From positions 1-64,000 of the IMG/VR virus record IMGVR_UViG_3300020578_000060: a DNA stretch of 64,000 nucleotides, one strand, 5' to 3'. The position numbers and the translations under genes are program-made. Under the pieces are notes generated by a model. That model was not told where the DNA came from. It searched no databases and worked only from the letters and a program-made list of their open reading frames with translations. This DNA comes from a virus. Shown one piece after another: positions 1 to 6,766 of this stretch; position 1 is the first letter of the stretch, and the number at the start of each line of letters is the position of its first letter.

Positions 1-2
1 GG

Positions 3-710
3 CTTATGGGTTGGGTTCCGACCGCTGGTTTTGATCCCGTCTTTTGGACTCATCACTCTCAGATTGACAGAATTTGGCAACAATGGACAAATTCACCTAA
101 TGGTAAGATGGTAACAATTGAAGAACTCAAGGAGATTGAATGGCCGTACACCTTTTTTGACGAAAACGGAAAAAAGATCACCTATACTCCAGAACAGGTG
201 ATGGAAATCATTTATTCAATGGACTATGATTTTGACGACACTAAGGTTAAATCAAAACCGACTCCTCAAGTTATGAAATCTTTTCCTGAAACAGTCATTG
301 CCTCAACATCTATACCGACTAGAGTAAACAATCAAATAACCGATGTGGTAACTCAGATTCACTTGACAGGTAATCACCAAGCAAAGGTAAAGCTTGTACT
401 AACCGTTTCTTACACAAAATTACCTCATGGAACCTATGAGGTGTACGTGAACAATAAAAAAGAATTTAGTCCAGCAGACGCGGAGTTTGCAGGCTTTATG
501 AACTTCTTTGGAACGGACCATAAGATGTCAGGAAAAAGTTGTGCTAAAGGTTGTTGTACTCAGTTAACTAGTAAAGGTCGATCGACATTTATATTTGAAT
601 ATGAAATTCCTTATTCAAAGATTAATAAGATTCAAATCTATAAACATAATGGAAGACACACAGGAGATCTAATCATTGAAAAAATAGAAATAAAGAAAAA
701 TAAATTATGA
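3..710 (+). CDS. Tyrosinase / polyphenol oxidase, C-terminal part (5' end outside window)
   Basis: The frame is open from the window edge, so the N-terminal half with the CuA site is missing. What remains holds the CuB signature DPVFWTHHSQIDRIW (about residues 9-23), in which the second His of the HH pair is a copper ligand in type-3 copper enzymes. A C-terminal beta domain follows, with an FFG motif (about residue 168) and a Cys cluster (CAKGCC), resembling the C-terminal domain of polyphenol oxidases. The family oxidises phenols to quinones; the substrate here is unknown. The first 1.3 kb is visibly richer in G and C than most of the window, which could mean recent gain or strong expression. 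The stop overlaps a following ATG (ATGA). The family call is firm; its role in a phage is not known. Confidence 0.85.
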   Translation, partial: LMGWVPTAGFDPVFWTHHSQIDRIWQQWTNSPNGKMVTIEELKEIEWPYTFFDENGKKITYTPEQVMEIIYSMDYDFDDTKVKSKPTPQVMKSFPETVIASTSIPTRVNNQITDVVTQIHLTGNHQAKVKLVLTVSYTKLPHGTYEVYVNNKKEFSPADAEFAGFMNFFGTDHKMSGKSCAKGCCTQLTSKGRSTFIFEYEIPYSKINKIQIYKHNGRHTGDLIIEKIEIKKNKL

Positions 711-778
711 AAAGATTATTTAAATACCTTACTTGGTTAGAACAAGAACAAATTAAAACAATGATTCATAGCGGTTGA
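707..778 (+). CDS. Possible micro-ORF (23 aa)
   Basis: An ATGA overlap with the tyrosinase stop opens a 23-codon frame that begins MKRLFKYLTWLEQEQ and ends at TGA. It is basic and amphipathic at its start. The coupling position is the only support for translation, and no family is recognised. Confidence 0.25.
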   Translation: MKRLFKYLTWLEQEQIKTMIHSG

Positions 779-791
779 GGCTTTTATTAAT

Positions 792-875
792 ATGAAACGA
801 TTTATACAAAAACTACTGCTATGGTGGATTTTTAAAAAACCAAAAAAACAAGACAAATCCATATGGGATATATAA
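792..875 (+). CDS. Possible micro-ORF, basic amphipathic peptide (27 aa)
   Basis: This 27-codon frame starts MKRFIQKLLLWWIFKK and continues with a lysine-rich stretch (PKKQDK). The hydrophobic core LLLWWIF between basic ends could sit on a membrane. It shares a MKR(L/F)..K(L)xxW-like start with the micro-ORF just upstream, which may indicate duplication. Function is unknown and translation is unproven. Confidence 0.3.
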   Translation: MKRFIQKLLLWWIFKKPKKQDKSIWDI

Positions 876-884
876 ACAACATTA

Positions 885-935
885 ATGAAAAAACCAGACA
901 ACGTTGCTGATAACCCAAACTTACGCAAGTTTTAA
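885..935 (+). CDS. Possible micro-ORF or gene remnant (16 aa)
   Basis: This very short frame reads MKKPDNVADNPNLRKF. The KPDNV..NP start is loosely like the beginning of small DUF2452-type proteins, so it could be a remnant. The likeness is by eye only. The remaining bases up to the acetyltransferase at 971 show nothing else. Confidence 0.15.
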   Translation: MKKPDNVADNPNLRKF

Positions 936-970
936 GTACAATTAAGATAATAAATGGTTAAAAGTTTAAA

Positions 971-1300
971 ATGGAAGATATAAAAATAGTACACCTCAAG
1001 AGTAATGCACAACGACTAGAGACGTGGATCGCAATGATTAACGGTGAGATTGTTGGACATATCTACATGGAGCGAGAAGAAACTCATCGAATAAAATTTT
1101 TAGATGCTTGGGTGCATGAGGATCACCGTAGAAGAGGTATTTTTAGAATGTTATGGGATACTCGATGGGGCTACGTTCAACAGAAGTTTAAAGGTTACTT
1201 GGTGTATGCATGGTGCAAACCTGCAAGTTTACCTTTATTGATTGAAAAAGGTTTTGATTCAGGAGAAACTTGTACCTATGTTGAAAAAATTGTAGAATGA
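971..1300 (+). CDS. GNAT-family N-acetyltransferase
   Basis: This 109-residue protein has the GNAT order: a beta strand and turn (WIAMINGEIVGHIYM), a strand LDAWVHEDH, and then the acetyl-CoA loop RRRGIFRMLW (about residues 53-62), which matches the Q/RxxGxG/A motif in loosened form. Its length is short for the family but complete. GNAT enzymes transfer an acetyl group from acetyl-CoA to an amine; the substrate cannot be read from sequence. Its TGA overlaps an ATG (ATGA at 1297). Base composition resembles the tyrosinase gene rather than the AT-rich genes downstream. Confidence 0.8.
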   Translation: MEDIKIVHLKSNAQRLETWIAMINGEIVGHIYMEREETHRIKFLDAWVHEDHRRRGIFRMLWDTRWGYVQQKFKGYLVYAWCKPASLPLLIEKGFDSGETCTYVEKIVE

Positions 1301-1315
1301 AAAAAATTATAGAAA

Positions 1316-1381
1316 ATGAAAAATTACAAAAAAATACTCGCCATTTTTCTAATCGTTGCACTAATAATATGGGTTTTTTAA
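1316..1381 (+). CDS. Small membrane peptide, possibly the N-terminus of a frameshifted gene
   Basis: A 21-codon frame reads MKNYKKILAIFLIVALIIWVF and forms a textbook N-terminal membrane helix with basic residues in front. It ends at TAA directly after a run of six T (1374-1379). One step back (-1) at that run would join it to the membrane protein frame that ends at 1566, giving one protein of about 84 residues. It is therefore either a separate micropeptide or the true N-terminus of that gene. Confidence 0.4.
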   Translation: MKNYKKILAIFLIVALIIWVF

Positions 1382-1566
1382 AATATACATTATTGTGGGT
1401 TAGTCAAAATTTATCTATACCATTTTGGATGGTTGGTCATGTCCATTTAACAATGAATGTATATGAAGACATATATGAGATATTGGCATCATTCGGTATG
1501 AATATAATTGTAGGTATTGGATTTTGGGTTAGTTGGGGGGATTATAAAAAAGAAAATAATAAATAA
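1369..1566 (+). CDS. Small two-helix membrane protein, unknown
   Basis: From the ATG at 1369 the product is 65 residues, with hydrophobic stretches FLKYTLLWVSQNLSIPFW and MNIIVGIGFWVSW and a charged tail. An in-frame ATG at 1297 overlaps the acetyltransferase stop, which would favour coupling. However, the added 24 residues (Arg, His, Cys, Asn rich) look like an out-of-frame reading of the hydrophobic peptide at 1316-1381. A joined product through the T6 run is the third possibility. Small size and two helices would suit a holin-like or other membrane effector, but this is only inference. Confidence 0.5.
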   Translation: MGFLKYTLLWVSQNLSIPFWMVGHVHLTMNVYEDIYEILASFGMNIIVGIGFWVSWGDYKKENNK

Positions 1567-1569
1567 AAT

Positions 1570-1761
1570 ATGGAAACAAGTTATCAGATTAAAAAAATTA
1601 TGAACATGAATGGAAAAAATTTTCATGTTATTTTGTTAAATAGTCAAGGTGAGGTATTTGAAACTCATCGTATAGAAGAGGCAACAAAATTATGTGAAAT
1701 TTTAAACACTAACACAGACAGTGGGTGGAGATATGAAATTATTGCGATAAACAAAATATAG
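1570..1761 (+). CDS. Small protein of unknown function (63 aa)
   Basis: This is a compact mixed alpha/beta protein, starting METSYQIKKIMNMNGKNFHV, that appears cytoplasmic, with no signal or membrane segment. It follows the membrane protein by three bases and so is probably co-transcribed. A hairpin lies directly after its stop. I do not recognise the family. Confidence 0.6.
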   Translation: METSYQIKKIMNMNGKNFHVILLNSQGEVFETHRIEEATKLCEILNTNTDSGWRYEIIAINKI

Positions 1762-1774
1762 AAACGGGCGTTTC
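1761..1774. repeat. Hairpin and left half of an 11-base inverted repeat
   Basis: The sequence GAAACGGGCGTTTC can fold as GAAAC/GTTTC with a GGGC loop. Its first 11 bases (1761-1771) are the exact reverse complement of 2185-2195, in the terminator after the next gene, so the two sites bracket the gene at 1810-2175. It could act as a weak terminator or pair at long range with the downstream hairpin. Confidence 0.6.
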
Positions 1775-1809
1775 ATTAATAACAAAATAAATAATAAAAA
1801 CTTAAAATT

Positions 1810-2175
1810 ATGGAAACAATTTCATTCGCTTTAGGTGTGGCATCAGTATTAGTTGTGCTATTAAGTGCAGTTACTATATGGTTAACATTTAGGGTTAAAA
1901 AAATTACAACAGAACAAAATAATCTACATATTTTAATAAATAATGTAGAACAATATTTAGGTAAAAAATTCGATGACTGTGATCGTCATAGTTACGAAAA
2001 TTTTAGAGAATTAAATAGTATCATAAATTCTAAAAATGATGAATTAGTTCACACCATTTTAAATCAATTTAATGAATCAAAAAGTTATACTGATTCACGT
2101 ATAGATAAATTGATTGATGTCTATTTTGAACACAATTCAAATAGGAGTAAAACAAAACAAATAATTAACGGATAA
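1810..2175 (+). CDS. Membrane-anchored coiled-coil protein, unknown
   Basis: The 121-residue product has one N-terminal membrane helix (about residues 5-27, FALGVASVLVVLLSAVTIWL). A long charged helical region with heptad-like spacing follows and would lie in the cytoplasm or periplasm. Architectures of this type occur in phage spanin-like or tail-associated proteins and in host membrane effectors, but no family is recognised. The gene is bracketed by complementary hairpin sequences at 1761 and 2185, and the second is a clear terminator. Confidence 0.6.
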   Translation: METISFALGVASVLVVLLSAVTIWLTFRVKKITTEQNNLHILINNVEQYLGKKFDDCDRHSYENFRELNSIINSKNDELVHTILNQFNESKSYTDSRIDKLIDVYFEHNSNRSKTKQIING

Positions 2176-2204
2176 AATAAGAACACGCCCGTTTCTTATT
2201 TTTT
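2174..2204 (+). terminator. Rho-independent terminator
   Basis: The perfect stem AAATAAGAA / TTCTTATTT (2175-2183 with 2193-2201) encloses the loop CACGCCCGT and is followed by T residues. It ends the accessory block before the nucleotidyltransferase gene. The loop region carries the right half of the inverted repeat with 1761-1771. Confidence 0.75.
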
Positions 2205-2225
2205 AGATATTTATCCTTAAAGAAT

Positions 2226-2233
2226 ATATTTAT
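2226..2233 (+). promoter_or_regulatory. Candidate late promoter octamer ATATTTAT
   Basis: The octamer ends 12 bases before the ATG at 2246. A second copy lies at 2207-2214. It is one of at least 18 such sites in the window; see findings. Confidence 0.5.
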
Positions 2234-2245
2234 TTAAAAAATCTT

Positions 2246-3043
2246 ATGGATATTAAAAAAATTACCGAACAAGAAGTCAATGACTTAATTCAAAAAGAAA
2301 AAATTGACTTATCTTCTTTTGAAATTAGGAGCACTTTAAACCCTAAAATTTTTGATGGTGATCAACATATGTATGAAGAAATACGTAGAAGATTACTTAT
2401 GATTGCCGATGACTTTTTTGAAACCTTAAAAGTAGAATGGGTAGACATACAAGATATAATTTTAACTGGTAGTTTATCAAATTATAATTGGTCTAAATTT
2501 TCAGATGTAGATTTACACATTCTATTAGATTTTGAGGATGTGGATGATAACATAGAATTAGTTAAAGAATACTTTACATCTAAGAAAAATTTATGGAATG
2601 AAAATCATGATATCACCATTAAAGGTTATGATGTAGAATTATATGTTCAAGAAACCAAAGAACCACATGTTTCTAGTGGAGTTTATTCTGTATTATGGGA
2701 TGGTTGGGTAGTAAAACCAGATGCAACTAAAAAAGAAATCGATTCCAAAAAAGTAGAACAAAAAGTAAATTCAATAGTAGACACAATAGAAGAAATTTAT
2801 TTTATGTATAAATCAGGAGAATATGATAAAACTATTAGAATGGTAAAAAATCTGAAAGATAAAATTAAAAAAATGAGACAGACAGGTTTAGATAGAGAAG
2901 GTGAGTATTCTTTTGAAAATATCGCATTTAAAGTTTTACGTAGAACAATGTACTTAGATAAATTAAGTGAGATAGAAACTAAGGCATATGATAAGTCTTT
3001 AACTTTAGATGAGTCTTTGTTGAATAATAAATTTAAATTATAA
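2246..3043 (+). CDS. Pol-beta-type nucleotidyltransferase fold protein
   Basis: The 265-residue protein carries the superfamily signature GSLSNYNWSKFSDVDLHI (about residues 75-92): a glycine-serine turn followed by two Asp in SDVD. A later acidic strand, YDVELYV (about residues 129-135), could supply the third carboxylate. The C-terminal half is helical and charged. Such enzymes transfer a nucleotide from NTP to a protein, RNA or small molecule; the target here is unknown. The gene heads the block of virion-type genes and has its own late-type promoter octamer, so the product may be a virion or late protein. The fold call is firm; the activity is unproven. Confidence 0.75.
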   Translation: MDIKKITEQEVNDLIQKEKIDLSSFEIRSTLNPKIFDGDQHMYEEIRRRLLMIADDFFETLKVEWVDIQDIILTGSLSNYNWSKFSDVDLHILLDFEDVDDNIELVKEYFTSKKNLWNENHDITIKGYDVELYVQETKEPHVSSGVYSVLWDGWVVKPDATKKEIDSKKVEQKVNSIVDTIEEIYFMYKSGEYDKTIRMVKNLKDKIKKMRQTGLDREGEYSFENIAFKVLRRTMYLDKLSEIETKAYDKSLTLDESLLNNKFKL

Positions 3044-3062
3044 TTTTTTTACTAAAAACGTA

Positions 3063-3070
3063 ATATTTAT
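3063..3070 (+). promoter_or_regulatory. Candidate late promoter octamer ATATTTAT
   Basis: The octamer ends 14 bases before the ATG at 3085, in an AT-only stretch between two genes. Confidence 0.5.
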
Positions 3071-3084
3071 TTATAAATAATAAT

Positions 3085-3405
3085 ATGGGAACAACTTATT
3101 TAACTGGTACGTATTCTGTAATTCATACAAACATTACGGCAGATTTCGATAATTATGTATATAGTGCTGTTTATTTTAATAGTGGAGGGACTTATACTAT
3201 AAATGGTGCATCAGTAACAGGTGTTGCGGGTAAAACATTAGATAATATTATTGATGATGTCACTACTACTCTATCTGCTGGATTTCTTCTTTTAGGTAAC
3301 CCTAAACCATTAGGAGTCTTACCTACAGGTTTAATAACTGCAACGGGCGGAACAGAGCAATATCAATTTGTAAATATAGTAACAGGGTTACCAACTAACG
3401 GATAA
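3085..3405 (+). CDS. Small beta-rich protein, probably virion-associated
   Basis: The 106-residue product is rich in Thr, Gly, Tyr and Val, has no membrane segment, and resembles a small decoration or structural protein in composition. It has its own late-type octamer and sits ahead of the head gene block. I do not recognise a named family, and the role is inferred from composition and position. Confidence 0.6.
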   Translation: MGTTYLTGTYSVIHTNITADFDNYVYSAVYFNSGGTYTINGASVTGVAGKTLDNIIDDVTTTLSAGFLLLGNPKPLGVLPTGLITATGGTEQYQFVNIVTGLPTNG

Positions 3406-3422
3406 AAAATAAAATAAAATAT

Positions 3423-5204
3423 ATGAAAAAATATGTAAATCCTAAAACATTAAAAGGTCAAGACAAATTAAATAGAATGTTAGATCTTATGGGTAAAATG
3501 AATACTCTAAATGAGAGTAAATCATTTTCAGAATTAGAATTAATTAAAAGAGGTCCTAATGGGATAGTTTATGGTATAGTTAGAGAAAACCATGACTATT
3601 TTATTAAAACATCTAATAAAAGATCGGGAAAATTTTTAGCCGAAAATTTTAATTACATTGGAGGTCTTCAAAATAAATTAGATGAAAGATACCATTCTTA
3701 TGCAGAGGCGTTAAAACATTTAAATATTAAATTCGATATGTTAAATGAATCATATGGTATCAGAAAAAACACTAACATATTTGAATCGGATGGTAGGGCA
3801 ATTGCTGGTGGTGCAGGATTTGGTTTTGTATTAGAAGATGAAGATGAGACAAAATCAAAAGAAGAAATAATTTCTGATGAAGAGAAAAAAGTGTTAAAGG
3901 TTGATGCACCAAAAAGCGACTCCGATAACGAGATACCTGTCGAAGATGAGGTTTCTGATGATCCAGAAGTAGATATGGGTGGAGATATTGCAGATGTAGA
4001 TTTTGGTGATGAGGACACTGAAGAAAATACGGAAGAAGGTGATGATTTAGATAGTGAAGGGAAAGATGAATCCACTAAAAAAATACAGAAATTAACTGGT
4101 AAAATAGGGCAATTATTAAGAGATAAAGAAGAAGTAGATCCTGAATTAGAAAAATACGTAATAAATTCTATTATATCTGCACTACATTTAGATGAAATGG
4201 ATGAAAGTGATAAAGAGGATATAATATCTAAAATAGAAGGAGAAGAAGAGGGAGAAGAATCTGAAGATTTAGATACTGAAACAGATACGGATACGGATAC
4301 GGATACTGAATCAGGTGATGAAGATGTAGAATTTGACACAGAAGAGGAAAAACCAACAGGTGATAATACTGGTGAAGAAATTTCTGAATCTGATGAAAAA
4401 ACAAAAAAACCTTTAGAAATTACTCCAGATATGATAGCTATGTTATTGAAAGATGGGGAATGTACTTGTTCAGGACACAAATTAATCTACAAAGAAAAAG
4501 GTTCTAAAAAAGATACTAATGAAAGTAGGACATTTTCTAAGAAAAAAATTATGGAATCTTTTTTAAGAAACCAAACAAAAAAATCTCTTAAAAAGGTTTT
4601 AAGTGAAAATAGATCAATATGTAATGAATGTGGTGGACTAATGAGAGAAGGTATGTGTATGGAATGTGGGCTTAATGAAAGTCAGATGATGTACGAAAAA
4701 CTAAAAGGTAACCAAAAAAAATTAGACGTTGCTAAACCATACGGTAAATTAACCTCAAAAGATTTTGAACAACTTAGAAGAGGTAAAAGATCTGAAGGTA
4801 GAAGAGATAGAAGAAGAGGTTTAATGGGTGAAGATGATATGACTATGATGGACGCAGTTCAAACAGGGCAAGGTTATTTACCAACAGGAGATTTAGATAG
4901 AGATTTTGATGGTATCCCTAATAGGTTAGATATGGATAACAATTCAGATGGTAGGTTAGACTTTTCAGATAATTCTAATAGATACGGTAATCAAAGAGGT
5001 AACGATGACTTTATTGAATTAGATGTAGATTTTTTAAGAAGTAATGCACCAGTTAAACAACCAGGAATCGATAAGCCAATAACTAAACCTGATGAGGATA
5101 ACAAATGGAAAAAAATTAAAAGACCACAAGTTGATCCTAGACCTAAGGCATTAGATAATGAAAAAATTAAACCTTCATTCAGAAGAAGAGGTATGTTTAG
5201 ATAA
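3423..5204 (+). CDS. Large acidic virion-type protein with zinc ribbon and calcium-loop motifs
   Basis: The 593-residue protein is built in parts. The N-terminal region ends in the cleavage-like motif TLNES (residues 28-32), and a folded domain follows (about residues 36-115). A very acidic linker then includes DTDTDTDTD, encoded by repeats of GATACG. Next come a Cys motif CTCSGHKL and a zinc-ribbon-like CNECGG...CMECG pair, then a DRDFDGIPNRLDMDNNSDG stretch that resembles thrombospondin type-3 calcium loops. The C-terminus is basic (SFRRRGMFR). Several further LxE sites (MLNES, VLSEN, GLNES) suggest processing by the prohead protease. Acidic composition and position suggest an internal head or prohead-core role. 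The stop overlaps the next start (TAATG). Confidence 0.65.
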   Translation: MKKYVNPKTLKGQDKLNRMLDLMGKMNTLNESKSFSELELIKRGPNGIVYGIVRENHDYFIKTSNKRSGKFLAENFNYIGGLQNKLDERYHSYAEALKHLNIKFDMLNESYGIRKNTNIFESDGRAIAGGAGFGFVLEDEDETKSKEEIISDEEKKVLKVDAPKSDSDNEIPVEDEVSDDPEVDMGGDIADVDFGDEDTEENTEEGDDLDSEGKDESTKKIQKLTGKIGQLLRDKEEVDPELEKYVINSIISALHLDEMDESDKEDIISKIEGEEEGEESEDLDTETDTDTDTDTESGDEDVEFDTEEEKPTGDNTGEEISESDEKTKKPLEITPDMIAMLLKDGECTCSGHKLIYKEKGSKKDTNESRTFSKKKIMESFLRNQTKKSLKKVLSENRSICNECGGLMREGMCMECGLNESQMMYEKLKGNQKKLDVAKPYGKLTSKDFEQLRRGKRSEGRRDRRRGLMGEDDMTMMDAVQTGQGYLPTGDLDRDFDGIPNRLDMDNNSDGRLDFSDNSNRYGNQRGNDDFIELDVDFLRSNAPVKQPGIDKPITKPDEDNKWKKIKRPQVDPRPKALDNEKIKPSFRRRGMFR

Positions 5205-5602
5205 TGTATTTAGTTTATATAAATAAAATAGGTCAAAACTGGAAGGGGAACTACATTTATGAGTTCCTCTTTTCTAATGCTTTAGAAGATATAGATGGGG
5301 ATGGATGGGATTCTTATCCGTCATCAGGAAATCCTGAACCACCAAAAAATAAATTTATTAAAAAATCAGGTAATTTAACCACAACATTAAAATTAGATTT
5401 AGTGCAGGAATCAGATTCTTTCGCAATGTGGGATGCGGTTGACGGTATAATTGCATTAGGGTGGGAAAATATGGAGGGATATGATGAATATCCTGAAAAA
5501 AGATTATTTTTTACCTTTGGCGAACCTATCAACTCTGTTGAGGATAAACTTTACGAAAAAGATTTAATTATTAAATACGAAAAAGAAATAATAAATATTT
5601 AA
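5204..5602 (+). CDS. Conserved-looking phage protein, unknown (132 aa)
   Basis: This is a compact globular protein rich in aromatic and acidic residues (WKGNYIYEFLF, DIDGDGWDSYP). It is coupled to the acidic protein upstream through a TAATG overlap and lies in the head gene block. No membrane segment or catalytic motif is seen. The DIDGDGWDSYP stretch has the spacing of a calcium loop but could be chance. Confidence 0.6.
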   Translation: MYLVYINKIGQNWKGNYIYEFLFSNALEDIDGDGWDSYPSSGNPEPPKNKFIKKSGNLTTTLKLDLVQESDSFAMWDAVDGIIALGWENMEGYDEYPEKRLFFTFGEPINSVEDKLYEKDLIIKYEKEIINI

Positions 5603-5612
5603 ATTATTTAAA

Positions 5613-6071
5613 ATGAAAAATAAAATTAGACTTTACGAATCCGAAATTAAAAGAGCAATTAGGCGTAAATTAATGGAAAGATATATAGACGAAGTTGAGC
5701 AGATGGATGTTTATAAAAAAGATGAAATTGACTTATCTACTGTAAAACCAGGAACTTACGGACTAAAAGATGAAAAGGGTAATATTAAATCAATAACTGT
5801 TAATGAAGAAGATAGTGATGATGAATATTACGGTACTTTTGATGATGTTTATAAAGTAGATAAAAGTAATGTGTCAGGAGATTTTAATTATGATGAATAT
5901 GATGAAGAACAATATAGTGATTTTGATTCATTTAGAGGAAGTAAATATGGTATAAATTCTAAAAATAAATGGGATTTTAATTCACCTAATGAAGAACAAG
6001 GTAGATCTTTATTTAATAAATACTTAGAAAAATATGATAATAAACCTTTTAGTGTTAGAAGAAAAAAATGA
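5613..6071 (+). CDS. Acidic internal-virion-type protein with N-terminal LxE motif
   Basis: The 152-residue protein starts MKNKIRLYESEIKRAIRRK. The basic/hydrophobic start ending in LYES resembles the capsid-targeting and cleavage signal of T4 internal proteins. The middle is acidic and Tyr-rich and probably disordered (DEYDEEQYSDFDSF). It ends with an ATGA overlap to the next gene. The function call is by analogy only. Confidence 0.55.
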   Translation: MKNKIRLYESEIKRAIRRKLMERYIDEVEQMDVYKKDEIDLSTVKPGTYGLKDEKGNIKSITVNEEDSDDEYYGTFDDVYKVDKSNVSGDFNYDEYDEEQYSDFDSFRGSKYGINSKNKWDFNSPNEEQGRSLFNKYLEKYDNKPFSVRRKK

Positions 6072-6754
6072 AAAAAATAGATATTCTAAATGAAGTGTAT
6101 ACTGAAAAACAAAGACGTTGGGCTTGTTCACAAATGAATGCACCTAAATCTGAAAGGGAAATATCTAAAACTAATGCTACTGAAATGTGTAAAGACGTAA
6201 AACATTCTAAAAAAAAGGGTAAAAATGTTAAACCTAAAATGAAAAAAAAAGATTTAGTAGAATATATTAACAGTAAAATGAAAAATATGTTATTGGAACA
6301 ACCTAATGACGAAGTTTTTATTATTACTGAAATACCTTCCTTAGATAAAAGAGAAATATTTAGATTTTTTGAACAATTAAGACAAAGTGGGGTTATTAAT
6401 ATGTTTGGGTCATCCCCAATATTAAACTGGACTAAAGAAGATTTACATAGATGGTTATATGGTATGAGTAAAGATCCAGAATCATTAGAATCAGAAATAG
6501 AGGATTTAGAATATGATAATGAAGAAGGTGAAAATGATGGTGATATAGAAATGTTACAAAGTCAATTAGAAAACATCAACTATTTATTAGAAAATAAAAA
6601 TAAAATTAGAGATATTTTAATAAGGGCGGCATTGACTAGGTTAGAAAATAGGGGTGAAGAAGATCCTGAATTACCAAAAGTTCAAAGAGTTTTTGAACAA
6701 TTGGCGGGAGAATGTTTTAAAATGTGGACAACGGCATTATACGGAAATAGATAA
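6068..6754 (+). CDS. Internal-virion-type protein, unknown
   Basis: The 228-residue protein begins MKKIDILNEVYTEKQRRWA, placing an ILNE motif at residues 6-9. The N-terminal segment holds two Cys (WACSQM, EMCKDV) and a lysine-rich patch. The C-terminal half is helical and acidic. It is translationally coupled to the preceding gene and precedes another LxE-starting gene. No enzyme motif was seen. Confidence 0.55.
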   Translation: MKKIDILNEVYTEKQRRWACSQMNAPKSEREISKTNATEMCKDVKHSKKKGKNVKPKMKKKDLVEYINSKMKNMLLEQPNDEVFIITEIPSLDKREIFRFFEQLRQSGVINMFGSSPILNWTKEDLHRWLYGMSKDPESLESEIEDLEYDNEEGENDGDIEMLQSQLENINYLLENKNKIRDILIRAALTRLENRGEEDPELPKVQRVFEQLAGECFKMWTTALYGNR

Positions 6755-6766
6755 AATAAATATATT

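Noticed and set aside
3698-4480. Long minus-strand open frame rich in Ser
   Set aside because: It is the antisense of the GAT/GAA-rich acidic gene at 3423; Ser runs follow from reverse-complemented Asp/Glu codons and there is no start context.
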